From: Scilla litardierei
Taxonomy: Eukaryota; Streptophyta; Magnoliopsida; Asparagales; Asparagaceae
Assembly: GCA_030789695.1 (NCBI GenBank)
Contig: CM061142.1
Coordinates: 278,063,043 to 278,127,042, forward strand
Direction of reading: 5' to 3'
DNA: 64,000 nt
Shown in pieces: positions 33,791-43,649 of this stretch (position 1 is its first letter; the number at the start of each line of letters is the position of its first letter). The notes beneath the pieces were generated by a model. The model searched no databases and was not told the origin of the DNA. It saw only the letters and a list, made by a program, of their open reading frames with translations. The translations under genes were made by a program, and so were the position numbers.

Positions 33791-36700
33791 ATGGGATGCT
33801 CTCATGACTGCTTAGTATACAGCGCGTCGACACATACGATCCTTCAGCACAAATGCTATTTTCATAGCATTATTCCGTATAAGAGCCCTGTAAACACAAT
33901 TTCAGGGCCATCGGACATAATTGAAGGTTCTGGGAATGCAACCTTGTTGCTTCCCAATGGAACAGAAATAAAAATAAAAGATGCACTTTACTCTCCGAAT
34001 TCCAAAAGAAACTTATTAAGTTTCAAAGATATCCGTCTTAACGGATTCCACTTGGAAACAGCAAATGTTAAAGAAAATGAATTACTGTATGTAACGTCTC
34101 AAGACAATGGAGTTAAATCCATACTTGAACGTTTTGAGAGCCTCTCAACAGGCCTCTACCATACAAAAATTCGGAGAGAGGAAGCAAACCTAACGGAACA
34201 CCTGAAGTGTCCGACTTCGGCCAAATTCTTACTTTGGCACGATAGACTTGGCCACCCCGGATCTGTGATGATGCACCGCATTATATCACAATCCCACGGG
34301 CATAAACTGAAGAACCAGAAGATTATTCAGAAGGGAGAATTCCCTTGTGTACCCTGTTTTAAGGGAAAATTAATAACAAGGCCATCACCACTTAAAGTGG
34401 ACATTGAGTCTCCTAGCTTCCTTGAAAGAATACATGGAGACATATGTGGACCTATCCAACCCCCCTAGTGGGCCCTTTCGGTACTTTATGGTACTGATTG
34501 ATGCATCTTCAAAATACTCGTATGTATGTCTACTTTCAACCTGCAACTTGGCTTTTCCAAAGCACTTGGCACAAATAATAAAGTTGCGGGCGCATTTTCC
34601 AGACAACCAAATTAAGAAAATACGTCTGGATAATGCGGGGGAATTTACCTCTCAGTCATTTCAAGAATATTGCCAGGCAACGTGAATAGAAATCGAACAT
34701 CCAGTGCCGCATTTCACACCCAGAATGGGTTAGCCGAGTCGCTAATTAAAAGACTCCAATGGATCGCATGTCCATTGCTGATGAAATCCCAGTTACCGGT
34801 GGATGCATGGGGACATGCAATTCTGCATGCTGCATCACTAATAAAAATAAGACCCTCGGGAGGTCAGAGTCTATCTCCAATGCAACTTGCATATGGAACG
34901 CCGCCGAACATCTCTCACTTGAGGATCTTCGGCTGCGCAGTTTATATCCCCATTGCACCACCACAGAGGACCAAGATGGGTCCACAACGTCGCCTAGGTA
35001 TTTATGTAGGGTTTGACTCACCCTCCATTATAAGATACCTAGAACCCCAAACGGGGGACGCTTTCGAGGCACGTCTTGAAGACTGCGATTTTGATGAGAC
35101 GTATTTCCCCAAAATGGGCCTAGACATCGAAAAGTCTAGTGCAAAGCAAATGTTAACGTGGGATACAAAAAGCTTGACCCACTACGATCCGGTAACAAAA
35201 CAATGCGATGATGAGATCCGGAAGATCTTACATATCCAGGACACAGTCCATAGATTACCGGACTCGTTTACTGACAACCAGAAGATTGTCAGATCACACA
35301 TCCCTGTTGCAAATACTCCAGCTAGGATTGACATCCCAAAGGATGGATGAAATCCACCAGCAGCAGAAGTGGCTGCACCTCAACAGAAAAGAGGCAGACC
35401 ACCAGGCTCCAAGGATAAAAATCCAAGAAAAAGAAAAATATCCGGAGACCTTGGGACGATACCCCCACAGAGAAACGAGCTCGTGTTCATACCCTCCTCC
35501 CCTCCCAGAATCCACTGCAGAGGAACTGCCGGAAGAAACTGAAATATCATTAAATTATGTACGTACAGGGGAGGTATTGGACAGAAAGAGTATAGTCATC
35601 GACGATGACTTCGCGTTTCACATTGCCATTCACGTCACCGGAAGCAACGATGATTATGAACCACACTCCGTTGCTGAATGCAAACGTAGAGACGATTGGC
35701 CAAAATGGAATCAGGCAATAGAAGCCGAGCTGGACTCGCTTCAGAAACGAAAAGTCTTTGGGCAAATAGTCCAGACACCTACTGGTGTCAAACCTGTGGG
35801 ATACAAATGGGTATTCGTCAGAAAAAGAAACGAAAATAATGAGATCGCACGCTACAAAGCTAGACTTGTAGCACAAGGATTTTCCCAAAGACCGGGCATA
35901 GACTATGACGAAACATATTCTCCGGTCATGGATGCGATCACCTTCAGATTCCTGATAAGCTTAACAGCAAAGGAAGGCCTAGATATGCAGCTAATGGATG
36001 TTGTGACTGCATATCTATACGGCAATCTCGACAAAGAGATATACATGAAACTTCCTGATGGCTTTTCCATGCCTGCTGAACTAAATGATAGACCTCGGGA
36101 CGTCTATTCTGTTAAGCTACAAAGATCATTGTATGGTCTCAAAAAATCAGGAAGAATGTGGTATAACAGACTCAGTGAGTTCCTCTTTCAACAAGGATTC
36201 ACGAACAATGAAGTCTGCCCATGTATCTTCATAAGAACAAAGGGAAAAGGATTCGTGATAATAGCTGTCTACGTAGACGATCTGAATCTCATAGGATCTC
36301 CTGAAGAGATCACTGAGATATCTGTAAGCCTAACAAAAGAAATTGAAATGAAAGACCTAGGCAAAACAAAATTCTACCTTGGCTTACAGATTGAACATCA
36401 AAAGGATGGAATCCTATTACACCAAACAAAATATACAAAGAAAATGTTACAAATATTCCATATGGACCATTGTCATCCATTGAGTACACCTATGGTGGTA
36501 CGATCGTTGGATGTGCATAAAGACCCCTTCCGGCCGCTGGAAGAGGGGGAGGACATACTTGGTCCGGAAGTTCCTTATCTGAGTGCCATCGGAGCACTAT
36601 TATATCTGGTAAACTACACGCGTCCCGATATAGCGTTTGTAGTAAATTTGCTAGCCAAATACAGTGCAGTGTCGACACAGCGCCACTGGACCAGAGTAAA

Positions 36701-37274
36701 GCACCTTCTGCGCTACCTCCAAGGGTCTACAGATTTGGGACTCTTCTACAAAAATGGAACATCATCTACACTTGCAGGTTATGCTGATGCAGGTTACTTG
36801 TCTGACCCCCACAAAGCAAAATCACAGACTGGGTACATGTTTACCTACGGAGGGACAACCATTTCCTGGAGATCCATCAAGCAAACCTTGACGGTGACCT
36901 CATCCAATCACTCAGAGATCATTGCCATCCATGAAGCAAGCAGAGAATGCGTATGGCTACGCTCAGTTGTCCACCACATCCTGTCTACGACCGGACTGAA
37001 GACTGGAGACCTTGAGCCCACTACCATGTTCGAGGACAACGCTGCTTGCATAGCTCAACTACGAGATGGCTTCATCAAAGGCAACAGAACAAAACACATT
37101 TCACCAAAGTTCTTCTGGACGCACGAGCTACAGAGAGATGGCAAGATCGACATCAGACAAGTGCAGTCATGTGCCAATTTGGCAGATTTGTTCACTAAAG
37201 CCCTTCCTACTGCTACTTTTAGAAAACTTGTACATATGATTGGAATGAGACGCCTAAGAGATCTGAAAGCTTGA
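33791..37274 (+). pseudogene. pol: Copia pol: protease, integrase, RT and RNase H, broken
   Basis: Domain order is copia-type. Protease: the active-site word reads CLVYSASTHTIL, with Tyr where the family has the catalytic Asp. Integrase: zinc-binding HDRLGH...HR and CVPC, then the core acid words GDICGP, RLDNAGEF and NGLAES. RT: WVFVRKRNENNEIARYKARL, QLMDVVTAYLYG and the catalytic YVDD at about 36270. RNase H: GYADAGYLSDP, SNHSEIIAIHE and EDNAACIAQ, ending NLADLFTKALP. Frameshifts lie near 34460, 34680 and 35340. Only the stretch 35208-37274 (688 codons) with RT and RNase H is uninterrupted. Confidence 0.9.
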
Positions 37275-37480
37275 GAACTTGTACAGATCAGGGGGAGTTT
37301 GGCAGAGTTTGTACTCTTTTCCCTTAACTATGGTTTTTCCCACTGGGTTTTCCATAGCCAAAGGTTTTAACGAGGCAAATCTCACCAACTCATGATCCTG
37401 AAGTATCCACCCCATGTGAGACCCATACAGGCTCAGAATCCCGAAGTATTCATGAGCAGGGTCCACACCTATGGCTGGAT

Positions 37481-37489
37481 AAGGGGGAG
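37481..37489 (+). other. Polypurine tract of the Bianca-like element
   Basis: AAGGGGGAG sits directly before TGTTGTGAACG. A similar run CAGGGGGAG at about 37289-37297, just after the pol stop, is a second PPT-like tract. Confidence 0.75.
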
Positions 37490-37636
37490 TGTTGTGAACG
37501 GTTATTTACTGGGTTGGTTGAGTTATTGGGCCATCCTAGTATTGGGCCCATATCTGTGTAAGCCCACTTTGTATTCTCCCCTTTGGCTATAAATAAAGAC
37601 ATGAGGGCTCCCCCCTCAATCAGTTGATTCATAACA
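37490..37636 (+). mobile_element. 3' LTR of the Bianca-like element (147 bp)
   Basis: Identical in length to the 5' LTR with three differences, each C in one copy and T in the other. TATAAATA at 37588-37595. Confidence 0.9.
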
Positions 37637-37975
37637 ATAACTACTTTTTAGAATACAAGTCCGACTTTTTAAAAAATGTAATTGGCACACTTCAGTCAGA
37701 AAAACTAGGGGTGTGCACGGGTATAGTGTACCCATGTACCCGACCGGAACCTACCTGAACAGGTAGGTTCCGGATAGATACCCATTAGTTCCGGATAGGT
37801 TCTGAGTATGAAAATTAGGAACCGGCGTGAATCGAGTATCGTTCCAGCTCCCATTTATAGGGAATGGGTACCCAAACCCGGAACCGATATCCAGACCCAT
37901 TTATAATTATTCTGCACTTTCGACGCAGATAATCAAACTTTACAGTTTTCCAAGGATAACTATTACATAGGCAGT
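37637..37975. other. Possible hAT-related fragment with a strong hairpin
   Basis: TAGGGGTGTGCACGGGT at about 37707 resembles the terminal words of hAT-type non-autonomous elements. The next 200 bp are full of GGTACCC/ACCCGGAACC words. At 37744-37773 a 14-bp stem (CCGGAACCTACCTG and its complement) closes on a 2-nt loop. I find no opposite terminal repeat or TSD before the LTR start at 37976, so this is a fragment at best. Confidence 0.3.
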
Positions 37976-38873
37976 TGTAATGACCCCAATTTGATTACAC
38001 GCGTATTAATACATATTTTTGGAATGTGTACGTGCGTATAAATTTTTGGTGAATTCCTTTTTTTATTTTTTGTGGCGAAGAAGTTATTTTTAAATAATTT
38101 CAACTCATCATTTTGATTTTATAAATGGAGTATAAGAGAAGATATACATGAATTGAGGGAAGTATAAGGTATTTGGAAGGGTATAAATATTTTCCAAAAA
38201 GGTAAAATCCTAAATTACCTACATTAGCCACCTCACCTTCATAAGTGGCATTAGGAGGTTTATCCCCACCTAACTCTAGCTTGGTGCGAGGTGGGGAGGA
38301 GTTTAGCGAATGACTAATCAATTTGAGAAGATAAAAGATGAAATTTTGTATTTAAAAAAGAAGAAAAAAATTGCAACTCTCTCCTCTCCCTTTCTCTTCG
38401 GCCGCCCCCTACTCCCTCTCCTCCTTTGCTACTCCACTCTCACCACCTTATACTCATACCCTTCCACCCCCAAACCACCTCCATCAACAATACATCCATA
38501 ACCATCTTCTACATACAAAAAGTCCTCATTTTCACCAAGACCAAATGAATTCCAGGACCAAAATTATTGAAGAAGAAGTTTGAAGAAGAAAGAGTTTAAA
38601 GATGGAAGAGCTTAAGGCCTATTAGGAGAAGCTGAGGCAAAGAAAAATTAGAAGGACATTGTAAAAATTAGAAGAAAAATTAAGGCCTACATCTTTAGTT
38701 AGGGCTTTAGTTTTCGGTTTGCTCTTCTAGGATGTGATTAAATTTTGATATGAAAAATTGTGTGAAGGACATGTAAATTTGTATGTTATGTATCTTACAA
38801 ATTAGATCATCGTATTGCTTGTTAAGTTAGTAATATGATAAATCATCTCATTTGACTACTTTTAAATTATAGT
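37976..38873 (+). mobile_element. 5' LTR of the Tekay-type chromovirus, part 1
   Basis: Starts TGTAATGACCCC in the manner of the other Tekay LTRs, with a TATTTAAAAAA word near 38350 followed by a C/T-rich leader (38370-38520). It is interrupted at 38873 by a solo Tat LTR. Further pieces are 39980-40012 and 59083-61032. Without insertions the LTR is about 2.9 kb. Confidence 0.6.
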
Positions 38874-39979
38874 TGTTACGACCTAGTGGCCGGCTTAGTT
38901 GATAAAGGCCCATTTGAATGAAACCCATCAACACTCCTCATCAACGAGGGCCAGTCTGCTAAAGCTAAGGAGAGCTCGCTGAAACTCAAACAGTGTGCCC
39001 TTGCAGATTGCCAAGCTTGCCCACCGAATCCAAGTGAAGGGACCTTCGACTGACCGTACACAACACACACCGATTCGGCAAGCGAAGCTCGCCTAAGCAA
39101 AGAGGCAGGCTCGTCATCCGAGTCGAAGAGAAGAGCCCTCCGGTTGATCGCACATGTTCTATGCTAGCTCGGCCCCATGGCAGCTTGCCTACCTCTCCGT
39201 CCCGAAGCAGTCCGCCCAAGGAAGAAGACGACACGCCACTAGTGACAAGTCTGGCAAAAGCGCACATGGTCGCTTTGCTGCCTGACAGCCCGCTGAAAGC
39301 ATGCCTGGCATTTACGGCTCTGACCACCTGTCGAAAGCACACCTGGCCGTTTTACCGCCTGATAGCCTGCCGAAAGCGTGCCTGACATTTACAGCTCTGA
39401 CAGCCTGATGCACCTGACACCTCCTGACATCATTAATGCAGTAAATATCCCTGATACAGTCTCACCACTCGAGTGCCAACTGGGATTAATCGACAACTAA
39501 TAAAACGGCGAGCAATCGCCTCTCAGACATATAAATACCCCCTCATGCCTCTATAGAAGGGGTTGGTGAATGAATTATTGGTCAGTTAAATCTTCTAACT
39601 CATCTTAATACACAAGGTCAGATATCTTCCACATATCTGCGCCTTCCTCATAAGCCTGCCGCACTTCGTCGATCTGTCTTAAGGTCGCCAAGTGTGTCTG
39701 ACGCCTACATCTTACGTCACCTACTGACTTAGGCATCGAAGAGGCTCAGGGCTGACAGCTAGCCCTGCTTTTTGACCAGTTGTTCATCCTCGCAGGAAGC
39801 TCGCCTCAGCTACCGGAAGAAGGCGATCTTCAGGCGATCTCAGGCGGCCTTGGACCCTTCATCTCTGAAGCGAGCTCCGAGTTGTGCTAACCTCGTCGTC
39901 GCTCAAAAACCTGTAAATCATTGTATCCGTGATTCCCACTACAAACAACTTTCATTGTGTGTGGATCGGACCTGCAACA
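38874..39979 (+). mobile_element. Solo Tat-type LTR (1106 bp)
   Basis: Starts TGTTACGACC and ends CCTGCAACA. The flanks are ATAGT (38869-38873) and ATAGC (39980-39984), a target duplication with one change. TATA (ACATATAAATACCCC) lies near 39525. A 75-bp unit is duplicated at 39277-39410 (CTGACAGCC...GAAAGCATGCC words). No internal region remains, so it is a solo LTR on the plus strand. Confidence 0.65.
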
Positions 39980-40012
39980 ATAGCATATAACTCTTGAATA
40001 TGTTGTGTTGGG
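39980..40012 (+). mobile_element. 5' LTR of the Tekay-type chromovirus, part 2
   Basis: A 33-bp sliver between the solo Tat LTR and the Athila-like element. Its last five bases TTGGG (40008-40012) are repeated at 59078-59082, where the chromovirus LTR resumes. Confidence 0.6.
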
Positions 40013-40317
40013 TGATATGCTCTCATTTTACATGATTTATCGCATATTTTCATGACACATTCACCCTCCAAACCCCTATTGTATATGCTTTTATGCAATT
40101 ATTTGGAACAATATGACTTTCGGAGTGTTCATGCCCATTTCAGGGATTTGGAGCGATATTGGAGCAATTTGGAGTCATAAGACGATCGGCGACGTGAGAG
40201 TACCAAGGAGACTCATGATGACATGCTTGAGGTGCCAAAGAAGAAGACTAGAGAAAGAAAGGAGGAAGAGAAAGAGAAAGGAGAAGCCAAGAAGCAACCG
40301 AGTCGATTTCCTAGGTG

Positions 40318-40738
40318 ACTCGACCGAGTAGCATCAGCTGCTCGGTCGAGCTGACACGCAATTCTTGCAGAGGAAACGGATACACCCTACTCGACCGAGT
40401 AGGTGGCTACTCGACCACCTACTCGATCGAGCAGCTACCTACTCGACCGAGTAGACCCTACTTGACCCGAGCAGGAAGAGCACGGTTTTGGACAAAGAAT
40501 CCACATTTCCTGACGACTCGACCGAGCAGCCACCTACTCGACCGAGCAGACCCTACTCGAACCGAGCAGGCAGAGCACGGTTTTGGACAAAGAATCCACA
40601 TTTCCTGACGACTCGACCGAGCAGCCACCTACTTGATCGAGCAGACCCTACTCGATCCGAGCAGACAGAGCAGCATTTTTGGAGGAATTTCTGCCCTACT
40701 GCTGACTCAACCGAGTAGGGGGCTACTCGACCCGAGTT
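40318..40738. repeat. U3 palindrome array, CTCGACCGAG type, left LTR
   Basis: About 15 copies of CTCGACCGAG or close variants (CTCGATCGAG perfect, CTCGACCCGAG, CTCAACCGAG), usually inside CTACTCGACCGAGTAG or CTCGACCGAGCAG. The right LTR has the same array in shorter form at 57613-57945. Confidence 0.9.
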
Positions 40739-40835
40739 ATCGCGGGCACAGAACTTAAGTTGCGTCCAGATTTGGCTTTGGGAATGAATTTCAGAAGGAG
40801 ATTCTTGGGTTATTTGTTAGGGTTTTGAGGTGACG

Positions 40836-40843
40836 ATATAAAT
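40836..40843 (+). promoter_or_regulatory. TATA box of the Athila-like left LTR
   Basis: ATATAAAT about 100 bp after the palindrome array. The right copy has a changed, TA-expanded site near 58031. Confidence 0.5.
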
Positions 40844-41887
40844 GAATTGTAGCCGTCATTAGAGGGGAGAGCTTAGACCATTTTTATAGAGTTTTGGAGA
40901 CGATCTTTTGGGAGTTAGGCTACGCCATAGGCCCCTCCTCTTGTATCAAGCTAAGTATTTTATCTCTTTAATTTTATTTTAGTTCTTCTTATTGTTTTTC
41001 TATGATCCTAGCAATGATCTCTATTATTTTCATAATGTTTTCTATGCTTGAATAATCTTTTCTGGGGCTAATGGATTAGCCCTAGGATTTTCGGATCTAG
41101 ATGCAAAGCTAGAATTTTTATGATGAGTTGGATATAAAAGGGGTTGTATTTTGGTTGATCTAGTAAAATACCTAGGAGAACTCATACTGAGATCGTGCTC
41201 ACGGTCGGTGGAATCGATTAGCTTAAGGAGTATCCTACGGATTTAATTAGAGAGTTAGAGGATTCAACCAAGGCTCGTGACCATGCCCGGCTTGCACCTT
41301 GATGGGATCTATCGACGAACTATACCACTAATTGACGGCTACCACCATTGCGTCAATAAGAGTCACCAAAATACATCAAAGCTCTAACCCACGAGAGTAG
41401 TATTAGTTGAGAGTATTCGAACCACGAGAGTGGTGAGATTATTGTAGATCCTTAATGCACGTACTGTATGCATCTATTATGTGAGCGGGGTGAATACGGT
41501 ATGTTAGATTCATGATGCCTAGACGCATGAATTCACTTCCTAGATGCTACAATCCCCAATAACACCAATGCAACGTAAGAGTCCTAGCCTAGCGTCGACA
41601 TCCGCGGTCCTAGTGGTAAGTCCTAAATCCCTAGTCATTTATATTTTATTCTTTTCTTTGTGTGGAGTCCTTTGTTTGCAACATCGAGTGACACGACCTT
41701 CGCATCCATCACCATTACGACACTCCATATTCCACATCCACCAATAAACCCGCAAGTCTAACTCAACCTAGGAGTAGATAGGTAGTATAGCACCTCTTCC
41801 CCGTATTCGATACCTGCTTGCCACTATACCATGTGCTTGTGGTTAAACGACATCGTTTCAGAGTTAATTTCGGGTCGATCAAGTTTA

Positions 41888-41901
41888 TGGCGCCGTTGCC
41901 G
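41888..41901 (+). other. Primer-binding site of the Athila-like element
   Basis: TGGCGCCGTTGCCG starts 6 bp after the LTR end, the PBS class typical of Athila. Confidence 0.85.
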
Positions 41902-41961
41902 CAGAGGCGTTCCGTCATATTATCTATTTACCACAATTACGTTGATTAGATTGCGTTAAAA

Positions 41962-41964
<3 letters not shown>

Positions 41965-42025
<61 letters not shown>
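41965..42025. repeat. (AT)n microsatellite
   Basis: About 30 uninterrupted AT dinucleotides, 60 bp after the PBS, in the 5' untranslated region. Confidence 0.95.
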
Positions 42026-42028
<3 letters not shown>

Positions 42029-42140
42029 AGATAGATTTTTCACCACCACATGCTATTATTATTATCTTTATCTCTCTTTGTACTACTGACGTATTTTCCA
42101 GGTTGACTGCGTTGCTTGATCAGGTATAGTTAATGCAACG

Positions 42141-43649
42141 ATGGTGCTTCCAAAGATGCGATCAGGTTCTCTACGGTCCTATACATATCTCGCTACATTC
42201 TATCAGGCTGATGGCGAGTCCTTCAGAGAAGCACTGTGCAAGTTCGAAAGAATGTTAGGAATGTTCCAGACGGAGTCAGACCATGAGTGGGATGGTTCCA
42301 TGCTATTTGATATCTTCGCTAGAAGGCTAAAGGGGCCCTCACGTGAGTTTATGGAGAGGATGCAAGTGGAAATGTTCCGTGATCTGCAGTTGAAAGCAAC
42401 CTTGGAGCAAATGATAGATGATGCTCGATCTACCGGTTTGCTAACCGTTATGGTAGGTAAACTATCCGACCAAGTATTCATCGATTTTGTTATGGCTAAT
42501 ATCTCTGGTGCATGTACTATCACAGATAGAGTGTATGCTTCACTTGAATGTGATCATATCCACCTTTACACCATCAACACTCCACAAATAGAGACATCTG
42601 AGCTGCCGGAGAGGACACATATATGGACATATTGAGAAATATTGTCGACGTAGTTCGAGAAACCGGTCCATTAACAATAACGGCACGTGATCTTTTTGAG
42701 CTCGGATTTCAAAACTTTATTACTCGTTGTATATCTTCCACATGCATAATTGATGATGGAGTCTACACTCTACTTGAGGGGCACAAGACCCATTTTTACA
42801 CCACGGTCGAGATACATAAACCCATAGAGCCACATTGTGCCTTCGTCGCCTCCCCCTGCCACCCACCTAATCCAGAGCAACCTATACCATCAGAGGATAT
42901 TATTGAGGAGGTCATGCCTACAGTAGTGGAGCAGACCATCGAGGAGGACGTGACTTGGGACGATGACATCTACCCATAGATGGATCCCAAATTGTGCCCT
43001 CCTCCTTTCGAGCTACCGCAGCCATCCCCACCTTCTACAAAGGCTAAGTATCCCTCAGAGGACCACCCACCAGAGCTTACAGCTCCCACTCAGGGAGACC
43101 TCTTTACGCACTCCATTTCTAAATCTTGTATCCTATTTGATATTTATTTTAATTCAGATCATTTTGACATGTCATACCCATTGCAGGACACTTACAAGTA
43201 TGGACCGTGGACGTATCCTTACTTGAAGAACCTGACGACCATGACGAGGAGTCGCCTGATGAGGAGATATATGCATCTGATCAGGATATACCTGAGGAGC
43301 TTGGAGAGGACACCGAGGAGAGAGCGGACATGGAACTTGAGAGTAGAGAATTATTTCCAGGGAAGTGTTGTCAACCATCCTTAATTTTAAAATTTCTCTT
43401 GATGACCTTCTTTGGAATACATTTATTTTGGGGAAGAATTATCTACATTAGATTGATGCGGCTTACCTCTTGCAGGGTACAAGTGAAGTCCTTAGGGAGA
43501 TGCTGGGAGCAGCATTGCTAGAATCTGATGGAGTCTGTGGACACACGCGCTTAGCAAAGCTACGGAAGGAGCAGTTGGAGAAGTTGCCTACACCAGCAAA
43601 GATACTGGATCTGCCTTTTGCTATAGGTGATATCAATCTAGCAGTGTAA
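42141..43649 (+). pseudogene. Gag-like and unknown coding region of the Athila-like element
   Basis: First frame (42141-42635, first ATG shown): ADGESFREALCKFERMLGMF...DIFARRLKGPSREFMERM resembles the gag core of Athila (Glu-Ser-Phe...Phe...Leu). The next frame (42623-42979), overlapping out of frame, repeats its C-terminal module: TGLLTVMVGKLSDQVFIDF...CTITDRVYASL against TGPLTITARDLFELGFQNF...CIIDDGVYTLL. In the same frame an in-frame TAG at 42977-42979 is followed at once by ATG and a Pro-rich part (PPPFELPQPSPPS). A shifted frame (43207-43370) is very acidic (LEEPDDHDEESPDEE). A last 50-codon frame (about 43495-43649) ends PTPAKILDLPFAIGDINLAV after a TTGCAG that could be a splice acceptor. 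No zinc knuckle, protease or RT is seen. Confidence 0.55.

Larger units (their letters stand above)
30753..37636 (+). mobile_element. Bianca-like Ty1/copia retrotransposon, near full length
   Basis: 147-bp LTRs (30753-30899 and 37490-37636) flank about 6.6 kb with leader, gag, protease, integrase, reverse transcriptase and RNase H in copia order. The flanks ATAAT (30748-30752) and ATAAC (37637-37641) are a probable target duplication with one change. The LTRs differ at three transitions in 147 bp. The bases after the 5' LTR (CGTTATCAGCACGACTC) are the priming region; I cannot name the tRNA. A PPT AAGGGGGAG precedes the 3' LTR. The lineage name rests on very short LTRs, the ACGTTATCAGCACGA priming word and the gag/integrase style, and is tentative. 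Confidence 0.85.
40013..41881 (+). mobile_element. Left LTR of the Athila-like element (1869 bp)
   Basis: TGATATGCTC...GTCGATCA. U3 holds the palindrome array (40318-40738) and a duplicated unit of about 95 bp around GCACGGTTTTGGACAAAG (near 40480 and 40575). The TATA box is at 40836. Open frames through U3 are repeats, not genes. Confidence 0.85.

Noticed and set aside
34404..34685. Separate small gene between protease and RT
   Set aside because: It is the integrase core of the same pol in a shifted frame (RLDNAGEF), not an independent gene.
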